Assembly: GCA_963277665.1 (NCBI GenBank)
Contig: OY728121.1
Location: forward strand, 1,654,328,062-1,654,392,061
DNA from: Viscum album
Lineage: Eukaryota > Streptophyta > Magnoliopsida > Santalales > Viscaceae
Direction of reading: 5' to 3'
Length of the DNA stretch: 64,000 nt
Positions 62,991 through 64,000 of this stretch are shown here, one piece after another (positions within the stretch are counted from its first letter, which is position 1; every line of letters begins with the position of its first letter). The notes beneath the pieces were generated by a model. The model did not search any database. It was not told where the DNA came from and saw only the letters and a list, made by a program, of their open reading frames with translations. The position numbers and the translations under genes were made by a program.

Positions 62991-64000
62991 CTCATGGATG
63001 GCTTTTTTTGAGTGCTTCAGCTCAGAGTGTCTACTACTATATTTCTATTTCCAGGTTTATAAGAAATCTCAAAGTCAAAGGACAGTAGGTACTCTATCCA
63101 CCTTCACTGCCTAAGATTCATGTCACACTATTTGGAAATTTATTTGATACTTTTATGGTTCATATTAATTAATAATTATTCTCTTAATAGATAAGTACTC
63201 TAATAAAGTATAGAATGGACCATGGATACTAGCTTGATGTTGTGATTATGGTAATTTCATTTAGGAGTTCTTAGATGACAGGACCCATAAAATAAAACCT
63301 GATCCCCTTACATCATAACTACACCTCTCCTAATTCTTAAAGAATAAAAATAAACTATATAGATTCTTTCTGGATATAGAATAATTAGGATCAGAACTTA
63401 ATTCATTCTCTACTTCAACTCTTGAAAGGTTGTTTTATATGCTTTAGACTAGAAGAACATCACACCATTTTTAGTTAAGCTCGTTAGAGGTGTTTCTAGG
63501 CATTATAATTATAGAATGAAATACCTATAATAAATATCAATCACCAATAAACTGTGTATTTCATATAAATTCATGGGATTCTCTCAAGAAACTATGAAAC
63601 TCACTATCTCTAGGTCATTGAGTGCTCCAACCTCTGAGATAAAATGAACAAATATGTGAACCTTATCAATCAAAAAGTTCCATTTTATGAGATTATCATA
63701 TAGATAATGATCTATCAATGTATTCAATATGATATCAAGATATTTTTCATGGTTTTTTTGGGCACAAGAATACACCAAGATATTGACCGTGAAGACTAAC
63801 ATGAATGAATACAAAAATAGCGGTAGAAGCCAATTCATTGAGGTCACAAATATAGACGGTGTGTTATTAAGGCCTAACAGTATAACCAAATACCCATATA
63901 AGTCGTATCTGCTATGAAATTTTGTATATGGTATGTATGATTTCCCCACAAGCACCTTATGGTAGACGAAAATAAAATCGATCTTAGGAAAAACCACCAT
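62991..64000 (-). pseudogene. pol: RT and RNase H of element G (continues past window)
   Basis: The RT segment 63584-64000 is open for 138 codons to the window edge: FPKIDFIFVYHKVLV corresponds to '[15 protein letters not shown]', YDLYGYLVILLGLNNTPSIF to '[20 protein letters not shown]'. The catalytic box is FTVNILVYS in place of FIDDILVYS, so both catalytic Asp residues are lost. The link to RNase H (YYRYFIL, ETPLTSLTKNGVMFF) is near 63530-63470 and the RNase H end (YKPGNRNIVVDTLS) near 63060-63020. The reading frame is unusually free of stops for so inactive an enzyme. Confidence 0.8.

Noticed and set aside
62830..63114. 94-codon plus-strand frame
   Set aside because: It is antisense to the RNase H and integrase link of element G on the minus strand.

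Overview
This is a plant nuclear window made almost entirely of decayed LTR retrotransposons. I found no convincing host gene, tRNA, rRNA or CRISPR array. The evidence for a plant is the mix of Ty3/gypsy chromoviruses of the Tekay/Del type (RT, RNase H, integrase, GPY/F and a C-terminal chromodomain, a primer site matching initiator-Met tRNA, very long LTRs) with a Ty1/copia element of Sirevirus-like layout. The base composition is strongly AT-rich and most reading frames carry many stops, as expected for old methylated heterochromatin in a large plant genome. I cannot name the species.

Layout from the left. Positions 1-31488 can be read as a four-deep nest. Element A (gypsy, + strand; 5' LTR 1-3225 with its start outside the window, gag-pol 3448-6604, truncated 3' LTR 6605-8913) sits inside the RNase H region of element B (gypsy, +; pol 8914-10640, 3' LTR 10644-14376). 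B sits inside the integrase of element C (gypsy, - strand; pol and gag 14377-18456, 5' LTR 18966-21637). C sits inside the 5' LTR of element D (copia, +; LTR remnant 21638-22036, internal region to 29641, 3' LTR 29642-31488). The missing left halves of B, C and D should lie just left of the window in reverse order.

From 31.5 to 50.3 kb the sequence is harder to assign. There is a pair of diverged 2.4-kb blocks (32.25-34.69 and 44.44-46.80 kb), a GC-richer block ending in a degenerate 56-bp tandem repeat (35.2-36.43 kb), and a long gypsy LTR (H, 36.54 to about 40.5 kb). From 50.35 to 53.45 kb lies a strongly decayed + strand gypsy pol (E). After it come LTR pieces in both orientations (53.6-61.4 kb). 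A - strand chromovirus pol (G) runs from 61.41 kb off the right edge, with its polypurine tract and LTR start well preserved at 61398-61411.

The elements do not form a working pathway. Each once encoded capsid, protease, reverse transcriptase/RNase H and integrase for its own copying, and all are now broken by stops, frameshifts, lost catalytic residues or deletions. The most interesting signals are in the LTRs. (1) Five LTRs share a block that looks like a branch point plus 3' splice site with constant spacing, and two families (A and E) have a matching 5' splice site, suggesting an intron inside the LTR leader. (2) A pair of CGTACG-type motifs about 190-200 bases apart is kept in five LTR copies although the sequence between them has diverged. 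I found no evidence for a new defence or metabolic system.
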